Below, piece after piece: positions 35,356 through 43,127 of a DNA stretch of 64,000 nucleotides. The DNA is taken from contig CANFEY010000001.1 in assembly GCA_947446025.1 (NCBI GenBank), positions 62,001 through 126,000 on the forward strand, read 5' to 3'. The position numbers were made by a program, and so were the translations under genes. The notes below the pieces were generated by a model. It saw only the letters and a program-made list of their open reading frames with translations. It ran no database searches and had not been told where the DNA came from. This DNA is from Bryobacterales bacterium (GTDB taxonomy: Bacteria; Acidobacteriota; Terriglobia; Bryobacterales; Bryobacteraceae). How positions within the stretch are numbered: position 1 is the stretch's first letter; each line of letters begins with the position of its first letter.

Positions 35356-37278
35356 ATGCGCACTCGCAAGCTCGCACTCCTTTTGGGCCCTGTCGCGGTC
35401 GTTGGTTTAGCCTTCGCTTGGCTGGCCACCGCCCAACAGCCCCGCCGCGTGGACGACGTGATGATCCGTAACGCCAGCAAAACCGGTGAGGAATGGCTCA
35501 CCTACAACGCGTCCCCTGGCGAAACCCGCTACAGCCCGCTGAAACAAATCGACACGGCCAACGTCGGCAAGCTCGGTCTCGCGTGGTCCTACGAAATCGA
35601 CTTCGGCGGCGGCGGCACGCAGGAATCTACGCCGCTCGTGCATGACGGCGTGATCTACTCCATCACCAACTGGAGCCGTGTATTCGCCGTGGACGCGCGC
35701 ACCGGAAAAGAGAAGTGGCGCTTCGACCCCGAAGTCAACCAGACCACCGTTCGCCCCAAAATCTGCTGCGGCATCGTGAATCGCGGCGTGGCTCTCTACG
35801 AAAACCTGGTGATCGCGCCCGTGCTCGATGGACGTTTGATCGCGCTCGACATCAACACCGGAAAGCCTGTGTGGGAGACGCGCCATGTGTGGTCACAGGA
35901 CAGCTACACCATCACCATGGCCCCGCGAATCGCCAAGGGCAAAGTGATCATCGGAGCCGGCGGGGCTGAATATCCCGTACGCGGCGTGGTGGCGGCGTTC
36001 GACGCGCGCACCGGCAAGGAAGCCTGGCGCTTCTACACCGTTCCCGGCGACCCCTCGAAGCCGTTCGAGAACGAAGACATGCGCAAGGCGTCGGCGACTT
36101 GGGCCAAGGATTCCTGGAAGCTCGGCGGTGGCGGTACGGTGTGGGATGGCATGGCGTACGATCCTGACGAAGAGCTGGTCTACGTCGGCACAGGCAACGC
36201 GGGCCCGTGGCCGGAGAATCTGCGCCAGACCAAGGGTCAGGATGCGCTGTACGCCTGCTCCATCCTCGCCATCAACGTCAACACCGGCAGGCTCAAGTGG
36301 TATTTCCAGAACGTCCCCGGCGATTCGTGGGATTACGACACCGTGGCGCAGTTGATGCTGGCCGACCTCAACATCAAGGGCAAAGCGCGCAAGGTGATCA
36401 TGCAGGCCAATAAGAATGGCTTCTATTACGTGATAGACCGCGTAACGGGTGAGTTCATCTCCGGCAAGCCGTACGCGAAGGTAACTTGGGCCGCCGGCCT
36501 CGACGAAAAGACCGGTCGTCCGGTGGTGCATCCGGAGTCGGTCTATACGGCCACCGAATCCGTCCAACTCACGCCGGGTCCGGGCGGCGCGCACAATTGG
36601 CCGCCGATGTCTTTCAATCCCACCTCGGGGCTAGTGTACATTCCCGGCTCATCAGGCGGAACGTTCAACTACCAAGTGGACCCGGTATTCAACTACAAGC
36701 CGGGCGAATTGAACCTTGGCATCCAGATCGGCGGGCCGCCCGCGGGTGGCAATCAGGGCAAGCAAGAGAAGCAGGCTCCGGCGGCTCCGAATGCTGAGTC
36801 CCCGGAAGTGGCGGCGGCACGCGCTGCAGCGGCAGCTAAGCCTCAAGCAGCACCCGCGAAACCTGCAGCGGCGGCAACGCGCCGTCCCACGCCTCCCTCC
36901 ATCGGACCCGACGTCAGCGGCAGCTACCTCTTTGCCTGGGACCCGGTGAACCAAGTGGAAAAATGGCGCAAGCTAGGCGGCGGCAGCGGACAAGGCGGAA
37001 CGCTCTCCACCGGAGGCAACCTGGTCTTCCAAACTCTGCCCGATGGACGTTTGATGGCATATAGCGCCGACAAGGGCGATGAGCTTCTCGAACTCCGCAT
37101 GGGTCCCCAGAACGGCATCGGCCCGCCGATGACCTTCATGCTCGACGGCAAGCAGTACATCGCCGTGCAAGGCGGACAAGGTCCCGGACAGCCGCAAGGT
37201 TTCGGCGGCGGCGATCCGGTGAACGCGAAGGCCCCGCCTCCGCCGTTCCCCAAGCTAATGGTGTTCGCGGTGAAATAG
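35356..37278 (+). CDS. PQQ-dependent dehydrogenase (quinoprotein alcohol dehydrogenase-like)
   Basis: 640 residues with a signal peptide (MRTRKLALLLGPVAVVGLAFAWLATAQ). An eight-bladed propeller is indicated by repeats such as LFAVDARTGKEKWRF, LIALDINTGKPVWET, VAAFDARTGKEAWRF and ILAINVNTGRLKWYF. The vicinal cysteines Cys137-Cys138 (KICCG) are those that contact PQQ. TGNAGPWPEN and GDSWDYD supply the metal-binding Asn and catalytic Asp326; Asp328 two residues on resembles the extra acidic ligand of lanthanide-dependent enzymes. Residues 465-515 are an Ala/Pro/Lys-rich insert. There is no heme c motif. The electron acceptor and substrate are unknown. Confidence 0.87.
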   Translation: MRTRKLALLLGPVAVVGLAFAWLATAQQPRRVDDVMIRNASKTGEEWLTYNASPGETRYSPLKQIDTANVGKLGLAWSYEIDFGGGGTQESTPLVHDGVIYSITNWSRVFAVDARTGKEKWRFDPEVNQTTVRPKICCGIVNRGVALYENLVIAPVLDGRLIALDINTGKPVWETRHVWSQDSYTITMAPRIAKGKVIIGAGGAEYPVRGVVAAFDARTGKEAWRFYTVPGDPSKPFENEDMRKASATWAKDSWKLGGGGTVWDGMAYDPDEELVYVGTGNAGPWPENLRQTKGQDALYACSILAINVNTGRLKWYFQNVPGDSWDYDTVAQLMLADLNIKGKARKVIMQANKNGFYYVIDRVTGEFISGKPYAKVTWAAGLDEKTGRPVVHPESVYTATESVQLTPGPGGAHNWPPMSFNPTSGLVYIPGSSGGTFNYQVDPVFNYKPGELNLGIQIGGPPAGGNQGKQEKQAPAAPNAESPEVAAARAAAAAKPQAAPAKPAAAATRRPTPPSIGPDVSGSYLFAWDPVNQVEKWRKLGGGSGQGGTLSTGGNLVFQTLPDGRLMAYSADKGDELLELRMGPQNGIGPPMTFMLDGKQYIAVQGGQGPGQPQGFGGGDPVNAKAPPPPFPKLMVFAVK

Positions 37279-37296
37279 TCTGAAGTTTTCCGTCAT

Positions 37297-37337
37297 GCCC
37301 CGCTCCTTTTCTTCGGAGCGGGGCTTTTTCTTTTCTT
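37297..37337 (+). terminator. rho-independent terminator after the PQQ dehydrogenase
   Basis: A perfect 10-bp stem, GCCCCGCTCC (37297-37306) with GGAGCGGGGC (37315-37324), an 8-base loop TTTTCTTC and then TTTTTCTTTTCTT. Confidence 0.9.
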
Positions 37338-37364
37338 GTCATTCTACTTTCACGGAACTTCGTG

Positions 37365-37377
37365 TATTCTGCTATCC
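37365..37377 (+). promoter_or_regulatory. leaderless-type promoter of the DUF2278 gene
   Basis: TATTCT at 37365-37370 followed by 7 bases and ATG 37378. Confidence 0.55.
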
Positions 37378-38359
37378 ATGCCTCTCGCAAATTACGGAGT
37401 CCTTGTCGGTCGCCCTTTGCGCGGCGTCCCCGGTCGCGGTCAAAATGCGCATTACCAAGTGCACGTCGCCGATCACGCGACCGAATACCGCATCGCGATC
37501 AATGTGAAGTCGAAGCTGTCGCCCTCGGAAGTGGAGTATCTGGTCGACGAAAACTTCCAGCATCCAGTCACGGAGACTCTGCGGCACCGCAACCCGGGTT
37601 TCTATCCCCTCGGCAACCAGCCCAACAGCGGATCATTGGACTTCATCCGCGGCAACCTGTTTGACCCGTCACGGATGGTGCCCCTGCCCGGACGATGATT
37701 TGAACGATAAAGTGGACCGGATCATCCAAGCGGCTGTAGCTGAGGAAGATGCCTTTGTCTGCGCGTTCGGCCAGCGCTGGGGGCCCGAAAACGTCCGCGA
37801 CAAGATCTTCGGTTTCCTGCCCGGGAACGGCATCCACGATATTCACATGAACCAGGGCAACTCCGGCAGCTTCGCGCGCGACAACGGAGTTTGGCAGGAC
37901 GGCGGGTTGCTGGTATTCTTCCCCTCCACCGGGAAATGGTCGGCTATTTTCCTGAAATTCCAATCGCAGACCTGGCACACGGATGATCGCACGGGTGATC
38001 CCATCACGCCTGACGTGGTGCCGCCCCGGCCCACATCGGACTTCGATGTCCGCATCATCGCGGCCTTGGTGAATCCGGTTGGTCCGGATCAAGGCAAAGA
38101 GACTGTGATGCTGCTGAATGTCTCTGACGCCGACGTCGACTTGTCCCGCTGGCACATCGCGAACCGCAATAAGGACAAGGCGCCGCTTGCGGGCGTGATC
38201 AAGAGCGGGCAGGTGATGCAGTTCACGCTGCCTGTGCAGGTGCCGCTTGGCAACGACGGCGGCATTATCACGCTGCTGGACGCGGCGGGATTGAAGATCG
38301 ACGGCGCATCCTACACCAAGGCGCAGGTATCGCGCCAAGGCTGGACGGTCGCGTTCTAG
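37378..38359 (+). pseudogene. DUF2278 (YukJ-like) protein with lamin-tail domain, frameshifted
   Basis: Two adjacent frames make one protein. Frame 1 from ATG 37378 reads MPLANYGVLVGRPLRG to DPSRMVPLPG and then stops at 37698. Frame 2 takes over from about 37685 with PDDDLNDKVDRII, IHDIHMNQGN and NGVWQDGGLLVFF to the stop at 38359. Removing one C from CCC at 37687-37689 would restore RMVPLPDDDLND. The intact protein would be about 326 residues: a DUF2278 domain and then a lamin-tail-like beta domain (TVMLLNVSDADVDLSRWHIAN). Real mutation or sequencing error cannot be decided here. Confidence 0.8.
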
Positions 38360-38601
38360 GCAGTAGGCCCGGTGGGCGGCAGATCCTCGGGCTTGAGGAA
38401 CCCCATCTTCTCTAACCGTTCGCGAAGCGGGCGGAGCCTCCCCATCTGGCGGAAGCAGAACTGAATGATGGGATCATCCTTGCCCAGCACGCCGATGGCA
38501 GCCACGAAAAACACCCAGCCTTGAATGATCGGAATGGGGCCTGTCACGATGGCCAGGATGATCAGGAAGATCCCCAGCCCCCTGCGCAACTTCCGTTTCA
38601 T
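38356..38601 (-). CDS. small membrane protein, PGPGW-like
   Basis: 81 residues with two hydrophobic helices (about 8-26 and 28-42, LGIFLIILAIVTGPIPIIQGWVFFVAAIGVLG). The GPIPIIQGW turn resembles the PGPGW motif of the putative transmembrane PGPGW family. A basic C-terminal helix follows (FRQMGRLRPLRERLEKMGF). The role is unknown. It is the last gene of the leftward operon; its start overlaps the methyltransferase stop (ATGA) and its stop overlaps the convergent DUF2278 stop. Confidence 0.75.
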   Translation of the reverse strand: MKRKLRRGLGIFLIILAIVTGPIPIIQGWVFFVAAIGVLGKDDPIIQFCFRQMGRLRPLRERLEKMGFLKPEDLPPTGPTA

Positions 38602-39254
38602 CGTTTCACGAGAATGAGCAAGTGCTGCCGGGGCAACGTCTCAATCGGGTCGAGCAAACGGAAGCCTTCCGGCTCGATCTCGCGGCGTACCTGATCCACC
38701 GTCATCTTGTGTTCGGGATTGATGGGAATCGACGGGTCTTCGGCGCGATACTCCAGCAGAACGAGTCGGCCGTCGGGCTTCAACGCCTGCCGAATTTTGC
38801 GCAACATTGCTTGCGGCTGAGAGACTTCGTGATACACGTCCACCATCAGGATCAAATCGATCTGTCCGGCGGGGAGCTTCGGGTCGGCGAGTTCCCCCAA
38901 GATCGGAACCACATTGGTTACGCTGTTCGCTTTGGCATTCTTCTCTAACTCCGCCAGCATGCCCGGTTGCAGATCCACGCCGTAAATCTTGCCGGTGGGG
39001 CCGACGCGCTTCGCCATGCGCAGGGTCATGTAGCCGACGCCGGAGCCGAGGTCTGCAATCGTCATGCCGGGCTTGAGATTCAGAGCATCGATCGCGCCGT
39101 CGGGATTCTCTTCGGCCACGCGCTCCGGGCGGACCAGCCATTCGGCTCCGTTCATGCCCATTACGCCGGCGATCTTGCGACCGGTGATCGGATGGGTTCC
39201 CTGCCCACAAGCGGCCAGCGCCGCTACCAACAAAATCAGAAGTGTCTTCTTCAC
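38598..39254 (-). CDS. class I SAM methyltransferase with lipoprotein signal
   Basis: 218 residues. The N-terminus MKKTLLILLVAALAACGQ ends in a lipobox (LAAC, Cys16), so the protein should be exported and lipidated. The rest is a normal methyltransferase: IADLGSGVGYMTLRMAKRVG (motif I, about residue 66), YGVDLQPGML and LILMVDVYHEVSQPQAML, and the late PDGRLVLLEYRAED. SAM is not expected in the periplasm, so either the enzyme is not active there or SAM is supplied. It sits between a thioredoxin-like protein and a small membrane protein, overlapping both by 4 bases. Confidence 0.85.
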   Translation of the reverse strand: MKKTLLILLVAALAACGQGTHPITGRKIAGVMGMNGAEWLVRPERVAEENPDGAIDALNLKPGMTIADLGSGVGYMTLRMAKRVGPTGKIYGVDLQPGMLAELEKNAKANSVTNVVPILGELADPKLPAGQIDLILMVDVYHEVSQPQAMLRKIRQALKPDGRLVLLEYRAEDPSIPINPEHKMTVDQVRREIEPEGFRLLDPIETLPRQHLLILVKR

Positions 39255-40141
39255 AGCACCGCCTCAATTTCACGGATCAGCTCGGCTTCGGTCGCCGTGC
39301 CCGGATGATACCAGCGTACGATGCCTTGCTTGTCGATCAGCGCGAGCGTCGGCGTTGAGCTGCAGCCGTATGTCTCAAAGATCGTGTTGCTCAACGGTGA
39401 GGCGGCGCTAGCGAGCGGTGCGTAGTAGCGGTCGCGGATCTGGCCGATGTAGGCTTTCTCCGCTGGCCTCGGTGCATCCGCACCGCCTTCGATGTAGCCG
39501 TAGTAGCGAGTCGGCGCGACCATCGTCAGCCCCCGCGAACTGTACCGGCGCATCAGGTTCGCGAGCAGCGGAGAAAGCTCCTTGCAGTCCGGGCACCAGT
39601 GCGCCCAGAAAAACACCAGCACCGGCTTGCCGCGATAAGTGGCCCAGGCGGGCGGCTTCGTACGGCCGATCCAATCCGTAGCGTCCAGCGAAGGCGCGCG
39701 CTTGCCCTTCAAGCTGAGAAGGTTGATGTTCTTCGCGATGCGCTCCACGATGGAGGTGCCCGCGTACTTGCGCCGCTCCGTCTCCAGATACCCGACGGCG
39801 CTGGAAATTTCGCCGCGCCGCGCCATTACTTGCCCATGCACCTCGATGGACGCGCCCAGCGCCAGCGGCACCATCGTCTCGGCGTCCAGCTTGCGGGATT
39901 TCAACTGCTGTAGTGACCAGTCACGCGCTTTATCGGCGTAGCTCTCCGCCAGCTCCAGCTTGCCCAGCACCAAAGCACCGCGCGCCTGCCAGGACATCGC
40001 CAGCGTCACTTCGGGATTCGCGCCGAAGCGCTGCCGGTAGTTATCGATTAGCCGGTCTGCCGTGGCGAAGTCGCCCTTTGAATTAGACGCCCGCACTTGA
40101 TCGAGCAACGGCGTCTGCGCGTTGCCCGTCGTGAATAGCAA
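39251..40141 (-). CDS. TlpA-like thioredoxin-fold protein with TPR-like N-terminal part
   Basis: 296 residues. The N-terminal half (about 15-140) is helical and resembles TPR repeats. The C-terminal half is a TlpA/ResA-type redoxin with PVLVFFWAHWCPDCKELSPLLANL (CPDC active site) and the cis-Pro in CSSTPTLALIDKQG. Such proteins reduce or exchange thiols outside the cytoplasm. The only ordinary start is TTG 40141, which cuts a hydrophobic signal; the frame stays open upstream and KVTLALVLLFTTGNAQ would make a good signal peptide if translation began near the ATC at 40168. The downstream overlap with the methyltransferase is 4 bases. Confidence 0.82.
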   Translation of the reverse strand: MLFTTGNAQTPLLDQVRASNSKGDFATADRLIDNYRQRFGANPEVTLAMSWQARGALVLGKLELAESYADKARDWSLQQLKSRKLDAETMVPLALGASIEVHGQVMARRGEISSAVGYLETERRKYAGTSIVERIAKNINLLSLKGKRAPSLDATDWIGRTKPPAWATYRGKPVLVFFWAHWCPDCKELSPLLANLMRRYSSRGLTMVAPTRYYGYIEGGADAPRPAEKAYIGQIRDRYYAPLASAASPLSNTIFETYGCSSTPTLALIDKQGIVRWYHPGTATEAELIREIEAVL

Positions 40142-40155
40142 GACCAGCGCGAGGG

Positions 40156-40782
40156 TTACTTTTTGGATTCCAGATGATTGAGGTGTGTACAGAACTGCTC
40201 CTGCAAATCGCGGTTGACCGCGTCGAATGTGCGCGTGAAGGTGAGCGGCTTGGTCAGCGCCTTTGAATCTTCCACCGTGTACTGAATCTCAAGCAGTGTT
40301 GGACTCACGCGCCGGTAACGCTCCACCACGCGCATCGCCTCACTGTGCGGCTTGCCCGTGGAATCGAGCCAAGTACGGTCATTGAATCCAATTGTATCCA
40401 CCACCAATATGTCGCCTTCCCATTTTCCTATGGAATCGCCGGTCCACGCCTCGGGCTCCAGGTCCAGATTGTGCGCACGTCCATCTAAGAATACGCGGCG
40501 GAAGCTGTGCGTGTTCCCTTCAGAGAGGATCACTACGAGTTTGTCGGTCTGCACGATCTTGTAAGGCAGATTCGTCACGCGCACCACGCCGTTAGGCAGG
40601 CAGTAGGTGGCGGGATCTTGTGCTTTCAAGTCTTTCCTGCGTTCCTGCCAGACTTTCTGGAACGCCGGGTTGTACGCCGGAGTAGCTGCGATGTCCGCGC
40701 TGCCTCGCACCGCCCACACGCCGGACAAGTCCGCGCCGAACAGGCTCCCGCCGAGGGCCAGAAGAATCGCGGTCCGCATCAT
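40156..40782 (-). CDS. secreted WEG(D/E)TLVV-family protein (paralogue D)
   Basis: 208 residues from ATG 40782, which overlaps the stop of paralogue E; signal peptide MMRTAILLALGGSLFGA. Family blocks: ADLSGVWAVRG, TYCLPNGVVRV, KIVQTDKLVVIL, RVFLDGRAH, GDSIGKWEGDILVVDTIGFND, HSEAMRVVERYRR and QFCTHLN. It is the shortest member and lacks the first long part found in A and B. In the middle of the operon 38356-41911. Function unknown; the fold probably is a beta-sandwich or barrel. Confidence 0.83.
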   Translation of the reverse strand: MMRTAILLALGGSLFGADLSGVWAVRGSADIAATPAYNPAFQKVWQERRKDLKAQDPATYCLPNGVVRVTNLPYKIVQTDKLVVILSEGNTHSFRRVFLDGRAHNLDLEPEAWTGDSIGKWEGDILVVDTIGFNDRTWLDSTGKPHSEAMRVVERYRRVSPTLLEIQYTVEDSKALTKPLTFTRTFDAVNRDLQEQFCTHLNHLESKK

Positions 40783-41510
40783 TTGCCCACCATGTGCAGC
40801 GCGTCGGAGTTGTTTTCGTTGCACACATACTCCGTCATTTCTATTTCCGTTTCCAGTGTCGCCTCACGCTTAATCACCCACGGCTTGGCGTAGGTCTTCG
40901 GATCAATGATCGTAACCTCAATCTCCATGTTGCCGTAGTCGCGCCGGTGATACTTTTCGATCACGCGCAGGTCCGTGGTGTGCGGATGTCCCGCCATGTC
41001 GAACCAGAATTTGTCATTGAAACCGACCGTATCCACCACCAGCGTGTCGCCTTCCCAGCGGGCGATCGAATCGCCGTACCACAGCGGTTCCATCTTCTTC
41101 GGGTGCTCAGCGCGGTCCAGGAAGAACTGCCGGAACGAATGGATGTTGCCTTCAAACAGCATCAGCACCAACTTCGGCGTCTGCACGATCTGGTGGTGAT
41201 ACGGAATCGCGCGCGGCACGCCGCCGGGAATACAGCGGGCCTCGGGATCATCGGCGGAATAGTTCTCCGTGCGCTCTTTGGTAAGACTCGCCGCCCACGG
41301 CAGCATCTCCGGCTCGGGCTGACCCGGCAGCGGACGTTGCCCGTTCCACAATCCCGAAAGATCCGGCTTGCCGTCAGCGGTCCGGGGCACCGGACCTTTG
41401 GGACCTGACGGACCCAGCGGCTTCGGCGGCGCGGCACCCGGAGGCACGATCTGTTTTGTCTGCGCCGAGCAAGCCAACGCGCCGATCAACAAAAGCGTTG
41501 CGGCCTGCAC
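40779..41510 (-). CDS. secreted WEG(D/E)TLVV-family protein (paralogue E)
   Basis: 243 residues from GTG 41510, two bases after the DUF6152 stop; GGACGGA lies about 11 bases upstream. The N-terminus QAATLLLIGALACSAQ is a signal peptide, possibly a lipoprotein one (ALAC). After a Pro/Gly linker come VPRTADGKPDLSGLWNG, EARCIPGGVPRA, QIVQTPKLVLML, RQFFLDRAEH, GDSIARWEGDTLVVDTVGFND, LRVIEKYHR, IIDPKTYAKPW and YVCNENNSD. It is most like paralogue D, with which it is coupled by ATGA. Confidence 0.83.
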   Translation of the reverse strand: MQAATLLLIGALACSAQTKQIVPPGAAPPKPLGPSGPKGPVPRTADGKPDLSGLWNGQRPLPGQPEPEMLPWAASLTKERTENYSADDPEARCIPGGVPRAIPYHHQIVQTPKLVLMLFEGNIHSFRQFFLDRAEHPKKMEPLWYGDSIARWEGDTLVVDTVGFNDKFWFDMAGHPHTTDLRVIEKYHRRDYGNMEIEVTIIDPKTYAKPWVIKREATLETEIEMTEYVCNENNSDALHMVGK

Positions 41511-41512
41511 GG

Positions 41513-41911
41513 CTACTTTCCGTCCGCCACGTTCGCCGAAGTGCCGCCGAACACTTGCTTGCCCCCTGGCAGCGTCACCCGCCGGGCGTTGCCCATTGAC
41601 TTGGTGCCGTCCTTGGGCAAGTAACCTTCCACCGTGACCGTATCGCCGGGTTTCAACGAATCTTTGCGCCAGCCCTGCTTGATCAGCACCGGCAGTGCGC
41701 CCAACTCCAGATTCCAGTTGACGACCTTGCCATCCGCGCCTTTCACGTCCACATAGAAGTGGGCGTGCGGATTCATCCACTCCATTTTGGTGACGGTACC
41801 CGTCAGGGTCATCGTCTTGTTGAAGTCATACTCAGCTTCAAACGAATGATGCGCAGTCAGTGGTAGGGCGACGGCTAGCGCAGCCAGCAAAATGGAAGAA
41901 CGCAAATTCAT
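41513..41911 (-). CDS. DUF6152 secreted protein (copy 3)
   Basis: 132 residues. ATG 41911 is preceded by GAGGAG (41924-41919) at 7 bases and begins a signal peptide (MNLRSSILLAALAVALPLTA). The mature protein starts HHSFEAEYDFNKTMTLTGTVTKMEWMNPHAHFYVDV, then GDTVTVEGYLPKDGTKSMGNARRVTLPGG. It is more distant from copies 1 and 2. It is the first gene of a six-gene leftward operon. A -10-like TACATT at 41937-41932 lies 20 bases before the start. Confidence 0.85.
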   Translation of the reverse strand: MNLRSSILLAALAVALPLTAHHSFEAEYDFNKTMTLTGTVTKMEWMNPHAHFYVDVKGADGKVVNWNLELGALPVLIKQGWRKDSLKPGDTVTVEGYLPKDGTKSMGNARRVTLPGGKQVFGGTSANVADGK

Positions 41912-41931
41912 GAATCGTCTCCTCAGCACAG

Positions 41932-41947
41932 AATGTATCATATCCCC
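41932..41947. promoter_or_regulatory. divergent promoter region of DUF6152 copy 3 and DUF1569
   Basis: Plus strand TATCAT at 41936-41941 is 6 bases before ATG 41948 (leaderless-type). Minus strand TACATT at 41937-41932 is 20 bases before ATG 41911, leaving room for the ribosome binding site GAGGAG. The two hexamers overlap by 2 bases. Confidence 0.5.
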
Positions 41948-42394
41948 ATGAGTACTTTCGCCGACCCGGCCGTCAAAGCCTCCGTCCGCCAGCGCCTCGC
42001 GAGTCTCACGCCCAACGCGGCGCGCCAATGGGGACGGATGACCCCGCATCAGATGGTGTGTCACCTCACCGACGGCTACCGTCTGGCCTCGGGCGAGCGG
42101 ATGCCCAAGCAGATCGACAATTTCTTCAGCCGGTCCGTGATCCGTTGGGTGGCGCTGCACTCCCCGATGGCGTGGCCGAAGGGCGTGAAGACGACTCCCG
42201 AGGCAGATCAGGAGCAGGGTGGTACCAAGCCGGCCGAGTGGGACCGCGACTTTGCTGAGCTGCTGCGGATGCACGATGCCTTCCGCGCCATCGAAGGCAA
42301 CAAGCATCCCATGTTCGGTCTGCTCACCGCGGAAGAGTGGAGCGTGTGGGGCTTCCGCCATGCCGACCATCACCTGCGGCAGTTCGGACTCTGA
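41948..42394 (+). CDS. DUF1569 family protein (DinB-like fold)
   Basis: 148 residues. ATG 41948 is chosen over 41933 because it has TATCAT 6 bases upstream and the longer version would overlap the promoter. The DinB/YfiT-like four-helix bundle is indicated by RQWGRMTPHQMVCHLTDGYRLA (first metal His) and FRHADHHLRQFGL at the C-terminus (second metal-binding pair). Many such proteins bind divalent metals and some are thiol-dependent transferases. The function here is unknown. It is alone between the DUF6152 operon and the ABC ATPase. Confidence 0.82.
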   Translation: MSTFADPAVKASVRQRLASLTPNAARQWGRMTPHQMVCHLTDGYRLASGERMPKQIDNFFSRSVIRWVALHSPMAWPKGVKTTPEADQEQGGTKPAEWDRDFAELLRMHDAFRAIEGNKHPMFGLLTAEEWSVWGFRHADHHLRQFGL

Positions 42395-42415
42395 CTCTGA
42401 CTGGAAAATCGAATT

Positions 42416-42435
42416 GGCAGGCGAAACCGCCTGCC
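42416..42435. repeat. short hairpin repeat GGCAGGCG-AAAC-CGCCTGCC
   Basis: A perfect 8-bp stem with a 4-base loop, between the DUF1569 stop and the ABC ATPase stop (convergent). The same 19-base core occurs at 15898-15916. Confidence 0.7.
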
Positions 42436-42464
42436 CTACCTCTGCGCTGAGTTTTCTGCCGCCT

Positions 42465-43127
42465 TTAAGGTTCAATCCAACCGTCGGCGATTTGGATCAC
42501 CCGGTTCCCGTAAGCCGCGTTTGTCTCCGAATGCGTCACTTGGATGATGGTGGTCCCGGCATCGTTCAACTGTTTGAACGTTTCCATGATCTGCTTGGCT
42601 TGGCTGGAGTGCAGGTTGCCGGTCGGCTCATCCGCCAGCAGGATCTTCGGACTCGCGATCATCGCCCGCGCGATTCCCACCAGCTGCTGTTGGCCGCCGG
42701 ACAATTGATTGGGGAAGAGGTCCTTCTTGCCCACCATCTGAAAGCGGTCGAGCGCATCACACACGATGGCGTCGCGGTCGGACTTCTTGACGTTGCGGTA
42801 AGAAAGCGGGATGTCGAGGTTTTCGTACACCGTCAGCGAGTCCAGCAAATGATAGCTCTGGAACACGAAGCCGAAGTATTTCTTGTACAGCGCATCACGG
42901 TCGTTCTTCTTCAGCGCATGAATCGGGTAGTCCAGTAAGTGATATTCGCCGGTCCAGGCCGTATCGTGCATGCCGATCAGATGCAGTAGCGTGGACTTGC
43001 CCGCGCCGGAGGGTCCCATAATGGAGACGAACTCGCCCTCTTTGATGTCCACGTTGATGCGGCGCAGCACAAACGTCTTGGTGGGTCCGTGTTGAAAAAA
43101 CTTCTCAACGTTGCGCAGTTGGATCAA
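42465..43127 (-). CDS. ABC transporter ATP-binding protein (LolD/MacB-type)
   Basis: 220 residues. Walker A is [16 protein letters not shown], the Q-loop [18 protein letters not shown], the signature [16 protein letters not shown], Walker [12 protein letters not shown] and the switch His in QVTHS. The closest family is the lipoprotein-release and macrolide-exporter type, in which the ATPase drives a MacB/FtsX-like permease. No permease is present nearby. Its start overlaps the gatB stop (ATGA), an odd pairing of transport with tRNA amidation. Confidence 0.92.
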   Translation of the reverse strand: MIQLRNVEKFFQHGPTKTFVLRRINVDIKEGEFVSIMGPSGAGKSTLLHLIGMHDTAWTGEYHLLDYPIHALKKNDRDALYKKYFGFVFQSYHLLDSLTVYENLDIPLSYRNVKKSDRDAIVCDALDRFQMVGKKDLFPNQLSGGQQQLVGIARAMIASPKILLADEPTGNLHSSQAKQIMETFKQLNDAGTTIIQVTHSETNAAYGNRVIQIADGWIEP

